The notes under the pieces are model-generated. The model saw nothing but the letters and a program-made list of their open reading frames with translations. It did not search any database and was not told the origin of the DNA. A stretch of DNA of 64,000 nt from Azospirillum rugosum. GTDB lineage: Bacteria > Pseudomonadota > Alphaproteobacteria > Azospirillales > Azospirillaceae. The translations under genes and the position numbers were made by a program. How positions within the stretch are numbered: position 1 is the first letter of the stretch; each line of letters opens with the position of its first letter. The DNA lies in NCBI RefSeq assembly GCF_017876155.1, contig NZ_JAGINP010000026.1, forward strand, positions 49,506 to 113,505. Direction: 5' to 3'. Shown piece after piece: positions 7,958-15,476 of this stretch.

Positions 7958-8467
7958 ATGAATACAGACGCTGGAAAGGCGCAGACGGTGTTTTCCGGCC
8001 TGCCGGGCCGGCAGCGGATGTATGTCGTCGTGCTGCCGCTGGCCCGTCTGGCGTTGGGGGCGGCGGCGCTCGGCGGCGTCGCGGCGGCGGGCTTGGGTGG
8101 CTACTGGGCGGCGGTCGGCAGCGACGGCGTGGCCCGGCTGTTCGCCGGCACGCCGATCGTGGAGCGGTCGCAGATCACGCTCGACCTGCCGGAGCTGGTG
8201 GTGAACCTGCGGCCGGAGACGCCGTCGCGCTTCCTGAAGCTCGGCATCACGCTGGCCGTCGCCCCGAAAGACAGGGCCGCCGTGGAGCAGGCGATGCCGC
8301 AGTTCGTGAACGCCGAGCAGGAGTTCCTGCGCAACCTCGACCAGCACGACCTGCAGGGCTCCGCCGGGCTGCTGCGCCTGCGCGGCGAGCTGCGCCGCCG
8401 CTTCAACCTGATCCTGGGCCGGGACGCCGTCGCCGACGTCCTGCTGCGCAGCCTTCTCACGCAATAG
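7958..8467 (+). CDS. fliL: Flagellar basal-body protein FliL
   Basis: A 169-aa FliL, which surrounds the stator in the inner membrane and periplasm. One TM near residues 23-48, then a periplasmic domain with LPELVVNLRPETPSRFLKLG, FVNAEQEFLRNLDQHDLQGS and the C-terminal ILGRDAVADVLLRSLLTQ. The ATG at 7958 has GGAGG 11 bases upstream. Another ATG at 7950, only 3 bases from that GGAGG, opens a three-codon reading frame whose TGA overlaps the fliL start (ATGA). First gene of the plus-strand operon fliL-fliM-(DUF6468-like)-motE-fliK-flgD. A second FliL-like gene lies at 18807. Confidence 0.9.
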   Translation: MNTDAGKAQTVFSGLPGRQRMYVVVLPLARLALGAAALGGVAAAGLGGYWAAVGSDGVARLFAGTPIVERSQITLDLPELVVNLRPETPSRFLKLGITLAVAPKDRAAVEQAMPQFVNAEQEFLRNLDQHDLQGSAGLLRLRGELRRRFNLILGRDAVADVLLRSLLTQ

Positions 8468-8495
8468 CGGTTCCGGGAATTCCCAGAGGACGTCG

Positions 8496-9551
8496 ATGAG
8501 CAACCCAACCGACCATGATACGGACATCTCCGGCTTCGACAGCGTCCTGGACGGCGGGGCGGGCGAGGCGAAGGCGCTGAGCCAGGAGGAGATCGACCGG
8601 CTGCTGGATTTCGCCGCCGCCCCGGCGGAGACGCCGGGCCAGCCCGGCGCCATCGAGCGGCTGGTCAGCTCGACCACGGTCAACAAGGACCGGCTGCCGA
8701 TGCTGGACGTGGTCTTCGACCGCATGGTCCGGCTGCTGAACACCTCGCTGCGCCAGTTCTCCTCCACCAGCGTGGAGGCCAGCCTGCTGCGCATCGACTG
8801 GCTGCGCTACAACGAGTTCCTGGACACCATCGAGCTGCCGGCCCTGGTCGGCGTGGCGCGCGCGGAGCAGTGGGACAACCAGCTCGTCGTGTCGGTCGAC
8901 AGCGCGCTGATCTACTGCATGATGGACGTGCTGCTGGGCGGCCGGCGCAGCCGCGCCCGGCGCATCGACGGCCGCAGCTACACCTCCATCGAGCGCAAGA
9001 TCACGGAACGGCTGGTCAAGGTCATCCTTCAGGACCTCAGCCAGTCCTTCGACCCGATCGCGCAGGTGGACTTCACCTTCGACCGGCTGGAGACCAACCC
9101 GCAGTTCGCGACCATCACCCGCGCCACCAACGCGGTCATCCGCGTGCGCATCGCGGTGGAGGTGGAACGCCGCGTCGGCCACGCCGAGGTGGTCATCCCC
9201 TACGCCACGCTGGAGCCGGTGCGCGGCAAGCTGGTGCAGACCTTCATGGGCGAGAAGTTCGGCCACGACACGGTCTGGGAAAGCCATCTGAAGGCGGAGC
9301 TGATGCGCGCCAAGCTGGACCTCGTCGCGGTGCTGCAGCAGACGCAGGTGCCGCTGGGCGAGGTGCTGAATTGGGAGAAAGGCACGTCGCTGAAGCTGCG
9401 CATCGACCCCGACGCGCCGGTGATGCTGCAAAGCAAGACCACCCCCCTCTTCGCCGGCCACATGGGCCAGCGCAACGGCAACATCTCCGTCAAGATCGAC
9501 ACCGACCTGGAGACCAAGCAGGAGCTGATCGATGGTCTCTTTTCTCATTGA
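8496..9551 (+). CDS. fliM: Flagellar motor switch protein FliM
   Basis: A 351-aa FliM. It carries the CheY-P-binding motif (LSQEEIDRLLDF, residues about 28-39), a CheC-like middle domain (LLRIDWLRYNEFLDTIELPA, DSALIYCMMDVLLGGRR, YTSIERKITERLVKVILQDL) and a C-terminal SpoA domain (LDLVAVLQQTQVPLGEVLNW). It forms the middle of the C ring between FliG and FliN. It starts 28 bases after fliL, and its last 20 bases overlap the next gene. Confidence 0.97.
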   Translation: MSNPTDHDTDISGFDSVLDGGAGEAKALSQEEIDRLLDFAAAPAETPGQPGAIERLVSSTTVNKDRLPMLDVVFDRMVRLLNTSLRQFSSTSVEASLLRIDWLRYNEFLDTIELPALVGVARAEQWDNQLVVSVDSALIYCMMDVLLGGRRSRARRIDGRSYTSIERKITERLVKVILQDLSQSFDPIAQVDFTFDRLETNPQFATITRATNAVIRVRIAVEVERRVGHAEVVIPYATLEPVRGKLVQTFMGEKFGHDTVWESHLKAELMRAKLDLVAVLQQTQVPLGEVLNWEKGTSLKLRIDPDAPVMLQSKTTPLFAGHMGQRNGNISVKIDTDLETKQELIDGLFSH

Positions 9552-10134
9552 CGCCGTGCTGGCGGTGATGCTGGTCACCGCCACGGTCTTCCTGGTGATC
9601 GTCAACAAGCGCCTGAAGGTGATGCGGGCGAGCCAGGGCGAGATCGGCGCGCTGATCACCACCTTTTCCAAGACCATCGACGAGACGGAGGCCTCCGTGC
9701 AGCGCCTCGTCGCCGCGGCGACCGAGGCGTCGGCCAAGCTGTCCGACGGGCTGGAGCGCGCTAGGGGGGTGACCGAGGAGGTCGGGCTGATCCTCGGCTC
9801 CTGCGAGCGCGCGTCCAAGCGCATCGAGGAGTCGGTGCAGGAGGCCCGCGCGCTGGTCCGCCGGCTGGAGGACGGCCCGGTGGTCCGCCCGCGGCCCCGG
9901 CCGGCGCCTGTGGTGCCTGTGGTGGAGAAGGAGGAGGAAGAACCAGCCGCCGTTGCCGAGGAGCGCGACGACTTCCGGCCGATGCTGGCTTCCGCGCTGG
10001 CGCGGACGCAGGCGGAACTGGCGGAGTTGCGGGCGGAGCCCCGGTTGGAGGCTCCTGCGGACGGTGACGGCGCGCGGCAGGCCGCGGCCAGCGCCTTCTA
10101 CGCGCGCCTGCGCACCGTCGGGACGGAGCGCTGA
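9532..10134 (+). CDS. Membrane-anchored coiled-coil protein (DUF6468-like) of the fliM-motE operon
   Basis: A 200-aa protein starting inside the end of fliM. One N-terminal TM (residues 4-24, FLIDAVLAVMLVTATVFLVI), then a basic patch (NKRLKVMRA) and a long helical, probably coiled-coil, region to about 112. A Pro/Val/Glu-rich linker (PRPRPAPVVPVVEKEEEEP) leads to a short C-terminal helix. I associate this shape and position with the DUF6468 family found next to fliM in Rhodospirillales, from memory. The role is unknown; membrane placement beside C-ring, stator-chaperone and FliL genes suggests a motor accessory. Confidence 0.72.
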   Translation: MVSFLIDAVLAVMLVTATVFLVIVNKRLKVMRASQGEIGALITTFSKTIDETEASVQRLVAAATEASAKLSDGLERARGVTEEVGLILGSCERASKRIEESVQEARALVRRLEDGPVVRPRPRPAPVVPVVEKEEEEPAAVAEERDDFRPMLASALARTQAELAELRAEPRLEAPADGDGARQAAASAFYARLRTVGTER

Positions 10135-10137
10135 GCC

Positions 10138-10875
10138 ATGCTGCGCGTCCTTCCCATCACTCTGGTCGCGATCCTGATGGTGCTGCCGCTGAAGCTCGGC
10201 GCCCTGATGGACGGCTTCCCGGTCATCGCCCAGCAGTTCGACCGTGAGTTCGGCAAGCACGAGCGCCCCTGGGCGACCGACCTGAAGGGCGACGGCACGG
10301 CCGAGCCCGCGAAGGATCCCGCCTTGGCGATGCCGCCGGTGTCCATCGCCCCGCCGCCGCCCGTGCCCGCCGAAGTCGCGCTGGCGACGCCCAGCTGCAC
10401 CGACCCGGCGCTGCGCGCCGCCATCACGGAGCAGAAGGCCGACGTGGCCGCCCGCACCCGCCACCTGACGGAGGCCGAAGCCGTGCTGGCCGCCGCGGAG
10501 ACGCGCGCCACCGCGCAAATCCAGCGGCTGGGCGAGATCAAGCGCGATGTGGAGGCGCTGATGCAGCAGCGCTCCAGCCTCCAGCAGGAGGACCTGAAGC
10601 GGATGGTGTCGATCTACGAAACCATGAAGCCGCGCGACGCCGCGCGCATCTTCAACGACCTGGAGACGGACATCATCATCGACGTGCTGGACCGCATGCC
10701 GGAGCGCCGCTCCGCCCCCATCATCGCGGAGCTGGAGGACACCAAGGCACGCGAGGTCACGCGGCTGGTCCTGCAACGGCGCGCCCTACCCGGCGACCGC
10801 CCGGCGCCCCAGGCGGCAGCGCGCGTGCAGCCGGCGGCAGCAGGCTTCCCCGCAGCCTCCCGGTCGGTGAACTGA
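10138..10875 (+). CDS. motE: MotE-like flagellar stator chaperone
   Basis: A 245-aa protein. An uncleaved or cleaved N-terminal hydrophobic segment (residues 4-20) leads to a periplasmic part with a coiled coil (about 100-150, ITEQKADVAARTRHLTEAEA) and an MgtE-N-like helical domain (MVSIYETMKPRDAARIFNDL, then VLDRMPERRSAPIIAELE). This matches MotE of Sinorhizobium, a periplasmic chaperone needed for motility through the stator. It starts three bases after the preceding gene and is followed by fliK. motA/motB are 14 kb away, at 24913. Confidence 0.82.
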   Translation: MLRVLPITLVAILMVLPLKLGALMDGFPVIAQQFDREFGKHERPWATDLKGDGTAEPAKDPALAMPPVSIAPPPPVPAEVALATPSCTDPALRAAITEQKADVAARTRHLTEAEAVLAAAETRATAQIQRLGEIKRDVEALMQQRSSLQQEDLKRMVSIYETMKPRDAARIFNDLETDIIIDVLDRMPERRSAPIIAELEDTKAREVTRLVLQRRALPGDRPAPQAAARVQPAAAGFPAASRSVN

Positions 10876-10879
10876 CGCC

Positions 10880-12148
10880 ATGCCCGCCCTTCCCGACGCC
10901 ATCGCCGCCCCGCCGCCCCGGCCGGTTCGCCCGGCGGAAGCCCCCCGGGGGGAGGAAGACACCGCGCCCGGCACGCCCTTCGCGGACCTGCTCGACGAGG
11001 CGGACCCGGTGGACGACGCGGCTGCCGATGACGAGACGAAGCCGCCCAAGGGCGGCGCGCCGGCCAACGCGGACGCGGCGCTCGCCGCGCTGCTGCCCTT
11101 CCTGGCACCTCCGCCGCCTCAGGCACCAGCCGCGGCGATCACGGGGCCGGGCTTGACGGCACCACCGCAGGGTGACGGCGCCGCGATTCCCGTCGATGAG
11201 GCCGTGGCGTTGGCGACGCTGGCGTCCGCCGCCAAGGCGGAGGCAACCACCGGCGCCGCCCTGCCGAAGGGAAGCGACGCCGTCCTGGCGGCAGCGGTGA
11301 CACCGCCTACGGGGTCTGAACCGCAGGGTGATGCCGTGCCGCTGCCCGCTGTGACACTCGCCGAGGCCATTCCGATGGATGCGGCGCCGGTGCCGGTGGT
11401 GTCGGGCACGCCGGCCAAGCCGACCGACAAGCCGTTGCCGAAACCCGCGGACGCGACGCCGACCGCCGCTGCACCCGATGCTGGAGCGCCCGACACGTCG
11501 GCGCCGGTGACAGCCTCCGCGGCACCGAGCGCGGGCAATTCCGGAAACAATGGCCCTGGAAATAATGGCGCAGGGGCGAACGGAAGCGGCCAGCGCCCCT
11601 CCCCCGCTCCGGAGGTGGTGTCGGCTGCGCAGGCCCATGCCGACGCCGTGCCGCCGCCGACCGTCGCCACGGTGCCGGCGCACGCCGCGGCGCACTACGC
11701 GGCCAGCCCGGCCGACGGTGCCCAGGCCCCGCGCTTGCCGGCGGCGCAGCTGGCCCAGCCGCTCGTCCGGGTGGTCGAGGCCGGGGGCGGGGAGTTCCGC
11801 ATCGACCTCGCCCCGGACGACCTCGGCCCGGTGCGCGTGGTGGCGGAGCTGCACGCCGGCCGCGTGGCGCTGACGATCCAGGCGGAGCAGGCCGACACGC
11901 TGTCCATGCTCCGCCGCGACATCCACCATCTGGAGCGCGCGCTGAACGACGCCGGCTTCGAGCTGGACGGCGGCACCCTGCAATTCTCCCTGCGCGGCGA
12001 CAACCAGCCGCGGGGCTTCGCCTCCCCCCGGCAGGAGTTCGAGGGCCAGGGCGGCGCGCGCCCGGCGTGGCGGGAGGATGCCGCGCCGGCAGTCCCGGCC
12101 GAACGGCGCGCCGTCCTGCTCGACGGTCTTGTCGACATCAGCGTCTAG
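10880..12148 (+). CDS. fliK: Flagellar hook-length control protein FliK
   Basis: A 422-aa protein with a long low-complexity Ala/Pro/Thr-rich N-terminal part (including the Gly/Asn-rich GNSGNNGPGNNGAGANGSGQ around 220) and a compact C-terminal FliK domain at about 295-375: GGGEFRIDLAPDDLGPVRVV, RVALTIQAEQADTLSMLRRD, LERALNDAGFELDGGTLQFS. The L-P-LG-V-V signature is diagnostic. FliK is the exported ruler that switches export specificity at hook completion. It lies directly before the hook-cap gene flgD, its usual neighbour. Confidence 0.9.
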   Translation: MPALPDAIAAPPPRPVRPAEAPRGEEDTAPGTPFADLLDEADPVDDAAADDETKPPKGGAPANADAALAALLPFLAPPPPQAPAAAITGPGLTAPPQGDGAAIPVDEAVALATLASAAKAEATTGAALPKGSDAVLAAAVTPPTGSEPQGDAVPLPAVTLAEAIPMDAAPVPVVSGTPAKPTDKPLPKPADATPTAAAPDAGAPDTSAPVTASAAPSAGNSGNNGPGNNGAGANGSGQRPSPAPEVVSAAQAHADAVPPPTVATVPAHAAAHYAASPADGAQAPRLPAAQLAQPLVRVVEAGGGEFRIDLAPDDLGPVRVVAELHAGRVALTIQAEQADTLSMLRRDIHHLERALNDAGFELDGGTLQFSLRGDNQPRGFASPRQEFEGQGGARPAWREDAAPAVPAERRAVLLDGLVDISV

Positions 12149-12168
12149 GGGATTTCCAAGGAACAGCC

Positions 12169-12885
12169 ATGACGACCACTCCGACCACGACCGGCTCTCC
12201 GACCGCCAAGGCGGCGAAGGACGCCATCAATCAGGCGACCACCCAGAAGCTGGGCACCGCCGGGGCAACCGGGGCCGATGCTGGTGCGAACAAGCCGACG
12301 GTCGATTACGAAGCCTTCCTGAAGCTGCTGACCGCGCAGCTGCGCAACCAGGACCCGCTGGCCCCGATGGACGCGTCCCAGTTCATGACGCAGCTCGCCC
12401 AGCTCTCCACCGTCGAGCAGGGGGTGCGGACCAACGACACCCTGGCCCAGGTGCTCGACACGCTGAAGAACAGCGGCATGCGGATGGACATGGCCTATCT
12501 GGGCCGCAGCGTGGAGGTTTCCACCGACCAGCTGAGCCTGTCCGGCGGCAAGGCCCAGATGGCCTACGCGGTGGAGGGGGCCGCCGCCTCGGTGAAGATC
12601 GAGGTGCTGAACGACGCCGGCCAACCGATCTACAGCGCCGCGGGCTCGCCCCAGACCGGCCGGCAGACCTTCGCGTGGGACGGCAAGCGCGCGGACGGCA
12701 GCGCGGCGCCGGACGGCGTCTACCGCGTGCGCGTCACGGCCAAGGACAAGACCGGCGCCGCGCTGAAGGCCGCGACCGTCGTGACCGACACGGTGAAGGA
12801 GGTCCGCACCGCCGACGGCGCCACCAAGTTCGTGCTGAAGGGCGGCGCCACCGTCAGCGGCACGGACATCCTGTCGGCGTCGTAG
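12169..12885 (+). CDS. flgD: Flagellar hook-capping protein FlgD
   Basis: A 238-aa hook cap. N-terminal motif VDYEAFLKLLTAQLRNQDPL then MDASQFMTQLAQLSTVEQ is the FlgD hallmark. The C-terminal part has the FlgD Ig/tudor-like pattern (VKIEVLNDAGQPIYSA, FAWDGKRADGSAAPDGVYRV). The ATG at 12169 is 20 bases after the fliK stop. Last gene of the operon begun by fliL. The hook subunit gene flgE is not adjacent but lies at 35421. Confidence 0.96.
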   Translation: MTTTPTTTGSPTAKAAKDAINQATTQKLGTAGATGADAGANKPTVDYEAFLKLLTAQLRNQDPLAPMDASQFMTQLAQLSTVEQGVRTNDTLAQVLDTLKNSGMRMDMAYLGRSVEVSTDQLSLSGGKAQMAYAVEGAAASVKIEVLNDAGQPIYSAAGSPQTGRQTFAWDGKRADGSAAPDGVYRVRVTAKDKTGAALKAATVVTDTVKEVRTADGATKFVLKGGATVSGTDILSAS

Positions 12886-12902
12886 GCGGTGGGGAATTTT
12901 TT

Positions 12903-13076
12903 ACCCTCTCCCCTCCGGGGAGAGGGAGGGGACCCGCGCCGCAGGTGCGGGGAGGGTGAGGGGGACGGCGCGCTTCGCGCGCCGCCAAGGGGCATTCTGC
13001 CCCTTGGCAATCCCCTGGCACAGGCGCTGCCTGTGCTGCCCCCTCACCCTCCCCTCTCCCCGGAGGGGAGAGGGTT
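12903..13076. repeat. Palindromic CCCTCTCCCC repeat element between flgD and the GH12 gene
   Basis: The outer arms are inverted copies: CCCTCTCCCCTCCGGGGAGA at the left and CTCTCCCCGGAGGGGAGAGG at the right. Inner hairpins include GCGCGCTTCGCGCGCC and CCAAGGGGCATTCTGCCCCT followed by TGG. The repeat fills the gap between two convergent genes, where it may act as a bidirectional terminator. Further members occur throughout the window. Confidence 0.75.
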
Positions 13077-13087
13077 GCTTGCGCGGC

Positions 13088-13888
13088 CTACCAGGTCCAA
13101 TTGTTGGGCGGCGGGTTGGACAGGCCGTAGGTGGTCAGGTTCACGTCGAGGTTGTTGACCGTCAACGAGCTGGAGCCGTTGGTGATCTCCGCCCCGAGCT
13201 GGACGCCCGAGATCCAGTCGTCGCCCTTCAGCACGCCGGTTTTTTCGAGATTATCGATGATACCGCCGAGGTCCAGCTTGCCCGACTGGATGTCCTTGTC
13301 GTACTGGACGGCGGTGTAGTCCCAGGTTCGGCCGACGGAGTTGTTCGCTTCCGGCTCGTGGAAGATGTGGGCGGACCCCATGCCGTCGCTGAAGACGCCG
13401 GTTTCCTCGCCGTCCGGGCCGAACCAGCCCGTGTGGACCCAGACCATCACCTCGTCCTGGATGTTCTGGCCGACCGCGTTGGGGTCGGGCTTGGTCCAGA
13501 GAGAGAAGGCGACGTTGTGCCCCTCCGGGTTCTTGCCCAGGTCGTAGTCGAAGTCGACCTTCAGGTCCTTCACGTCCTTGACCTGGACCGGAAATTCCTT
13601 GCTCGTGGTGTCGTAGTCCTCCCAGGTGTCGCGCCCGGCGGTGAGCGTCGGGTAGGACAGAACCGGATATTGGTCCCACGGGGCTTCCCACCAGCGGTCC
13701 TCGGACGGGTTGCCGTCGGGAAAGCTCCACTTGATCGAGGTGCCGGCGGGGTCCTGCGTGTTCGGCACGGTGATGGACTGGCTGTACCCCTTGCCGTCCG
13801 GGACGGCCCAGGCGTTCCACACATTGTTGTGCGCAACGAAGCCGTTCATGCGGATCTCGTCGTCGTTTCCCGTAATGGTCTTGGCCAT
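13088..13888 (-). CDS. Glycoside hydrolase family 12-like protein without signal peptide
   Basis: A 266-aa beta-sandwich-type protein. GH12 marks: NNVWNAW near 21-27 (family NN-W), the nucleophile strand DEVMVWVHTGW with Glu146, and the acid/base strand ISGVQLGAEITNG with Glu234. Both catalytic glutamates are therefore present. GH12 enzymes are usually secreted endoglucanases or xyloglucanases, but here the start at 13888 (strong GAAGGAAG ribosome site) gives a polar N-terminus with no signal peptide. An upstream extension to 13963 also lacks a good one. It would act on plant cell-wall glucans if exported by another route. It stands between flgD and nap genes with repeats on either side. Substrate is unproven. 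Confidence 0.72.
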   Translation of the reverse strand: MAKTITGNDDEIRMNGFVAHNNVWNAWAVPDGKGYSQSITVPNTQDPAGTSIKWSFPDGNPSEDRWWEAPWDQYPVLSYPTLTAGRDTWEDYDTTSKEFPVQVKDVKDLKVDFDYDLGKNPEGHNVAFSLWTKPDPNAVGQNIQDEVMVWVHTGWFGPDGEETGVFSDGMGSAHIFHEPEANNSVGRTWDYTAVQYDKDIQSGKLDLGGIIDNLEKTGVLKGDDWISGVQLGAEITNGSSSLTVNNLDVNLTTYGLSNPPPNNWTW

Positions 13889-14219
13889 TCTTCTTCCTTC
13901 TGCAACGGAACTGGGCAAGGGGCGCAGTGATACAGCAGGAAGGACGAGCGATCCCGGTCGCACCGGTGGTGGTCTAACCTCAAGGATGAGGGTTCATCGG
14001 GGCGGTTTATGGGGCATGGGGTACTCCCCCGGTTCGTTCCACCCCGCCGCCGAACGCACCCGCGGATCGGCGTGAAAGCCTTGGCACGCCTGAGCTGGAG
14101 GTGCGCTGCGGGTGCGAAGGCGGGGGGATGGAGGAGGCGTGTCCGTCCGTACGGGCCTTTCGACGCGACCAGGCCGAAGGCCATAGAAGGCACCCATGGG
14201 GCAGAAACGCCCCGCGACC
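13889..14219. other. Non-coding stretch upstream of the GH12 gene
   Basis: Holds the ribosome site and presumably the promoter of the GH12 gene in its first 100 bases. Several reading frames cross the rest on both strands, but none has a ribosome site or recognisable protein. No operator or RNA gene was recognised. Confidence 0.5.
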
Positions 14220-14304
14220 GTAGGTTGGGTGGAGGCGCAGCCGCAACCCAACAGGCGTGGCATTGGCATGGATGTTGGGTTGCGCTGCGCTCCACCCAAC
14301 CTAC
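14220..14304. repeat. Large palindromic TAGGTTGGGTGGA repeat
   Basis: Left arm 14220-14252 begins GTAGGTTGGGTGGAGGCGCA and right arm 14274-14304 ends TCCACCCAACCTAC; they are near-perfect inverted copies separated by about 21 bases. The pattern resembles the widespread bacterial GGTTGGGTTGAGGCGCAGCC-type interspersed palindrome. Only one copy is in this window. It lies just beyond the nap operon terminator. Confidence 0.75.
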
Positions 14305-14342
14305 AAACAAAAACGCCTTCCCTGGCTGGCCGGGAAGGCGTT
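14303..14342 (-). terminator. Rho-independent terminator of the nap operon
   Basis: Perfect 11-bp stem AACGCCTTCCC/GGGAAGGCGTT (14312-14322 and 14332-14342) with a nine-base loop. On the minus strand it is followed by a T-rich tract (TTTTTGTTTG), 15 bases after napC. The other side is also T-rich, so it may work in both directions. Confidence 0.85.
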
Positions 14343-14356
14343 CTTTATTTTGTTTT

Positions 14357-14980
14357 TTACTTGGCGGAGACGGTGCCGGTCCAGCCGGGTTGGACGCCGT
14401 TCATGTCGGGCAGGCGGTGGGCGATGCCCTTGTGGCAGTCGATGCAGGTCCGCTCGCCGGTGAACAGGTAGGTTTCGTGCATCTTGGCCGCCCGCGGGTT
14501 CTGGCGGGTGATGTCCATGGACTCCGCGCTGTGGCAGTTGCGGCATTCCAGGGAGTTGTTGGCCTTCAGGCGGCTCCACTCGTGGTTCGCCAGCTCCAGC
14601 CGCTTGTCCAGGAATTTCTCGCGCGTGTCGATGGTGCCGAAGATCTTGCCCCAGACCTCCTTGGAGGCCTGCATCTTGCGGGCGATCTTGTCCGTCCATT
14701 CGTGCGGCACGTGGCAGTCCGGGCAGGTGGCCCGCACGCCGGAGCGGTTGGTGAAGTGGATGGTCTGCTTCAGCTCTTCATACGGGTTGTTCTTCATCTC
14801 GTGGCAGGAGATGCAGAAGGCCTCCTTGTTGGTGGCCTCCAGCGCGGTGTTGAAGCCGCCCCAGAACAGCACGCCCGCCAGGAAGCCGCCCAGCGTCAGG
14901 AAGCCCAGGCTGAAATGCACGGAGGGGCGCGCGAAGACGCGCCAGACGCGCGCCGCCAGATTGAGAGCGCAGGAGATCAT
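14357..14980 (-). CDS. napC: NapC/NirT-type tetraheme cytochrome c
   Basis: A 207-aa membrane-anchored quinol oxidase that feeds electrons to NapAB. N-terminal TM at about 22-44 (VHFSLGFLTLGGFLAGVLFW), then four heme motifs in order: CISCH, CPDCH, CRNCH and CIDCH, with distal-ligand histidines typical of the family. The start overlaps the napB stop (ATGA), so translation is coupled. Last gene of the operon before its terminator. Confidence 0.96.
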   Translation of the reverse strand: MISCALNLAARVWRVFARPSVHFSLGFLTLGGFLAGVLFWGGFNTALEATNKEAFCISCHEMKNNPYEELKQTIHFTNRSGVRATCPDCHVPHEWTDKIARKMQASKEVWGKIFGTIDTREKFLDKRLELANHEWSRLKANNSLECRNCHSAESMDITRQNPRAAKMHETYLFTGERTCIDCHKGIAHRLPDMNGVQPGWTGTVSAK

Positions 14981-15465
14981 TTGGCGCCTTCCTTCCCGCC
15001 GCCCAGCGCTCCATTGCCAAGGACCTTGTCAATATCGACGAAGCTGTTGCCGACGATCGGCTTGGCGTCGGTCTGCGGGACGTGGCACTGGATGCAGAAG
15101 TAGCGGCGCGGGGATACGGTGCCCAGGGTCTGGCCGTCGCGGTCCTGGAAGTGCGTGACCGAGATCATCGGGGCCTGCGAGCCCTCGGTGTTCTTGCGGT
15201 CGTGGCAGGTCAGGCACTTGTTGATGTTCAGGTCGATCTGGTAGTCGCGGATGGCGTGCGGGATCAGCGGCGGCTGGTCGGCGTAGTTCCGCACCTTCTT
15301 GATGTCGTCGGTGACCTCGCGGCCCATCGGCTCGGCCGGGATGTCCTGGGTGATCGGGTGCGGGCCGGAGGGGACCTTCGGCGCGTCGGCGGCGAACACG
15401 CCCGACGCGAGCACGGGAATGGCGGCGGCGAGCGCGAGGGCGCCAAACGTAAGACGGATCTTCAT
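14977..15465 (-). CDS. napB: Periplasmic nitrate reductase diheme subunit NapB
   Basis: A 162-aa small subunit with a Sec signal peptide (MKIRLTFGALALAAAIPVLA, cleaved near ASGVFAA). It has two heme c motifs, CLTCH (about 84-88) and CIQCH (about 124-128), and the NapB signature region RNYADQPPLIPHAIRDYQID, whose His is a heme ligand. It passes electrons from NapC to NapA. It follows napA by 11 bases with a GGAG ribosome site. Confidence 0.97.
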   Translation of the reverse strand: MKIRLTFGALALAAAIPVLASGVFAADAPKVPSGPHPITQDIPAEPMGREVTDDIKKVRNYADQPPLIPHAIRDYQIDLNINKCLTCHDRKNTEGSQAPMISVTHFQDRDGQTLGTVSPRRYFCIQCHVPQTDAKPIVGNSFVDIDKVLGNGALGGGKEGAK

Positions 15466-15476
15466 GGTCGGGCTCC

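Noticed and set aside
12903..13076. CRISPR array
   Set aside because: The repeated CCCTCTCCCC blocks are inverted palindromes without regular direct-repeat and spacer periodicity, and no cas gene is present.
14009..15103. Open frames across the palindromic repeat and nap genes
   Set aside because: They cross the terminator and the repeat and lie antisense to napC and napB.
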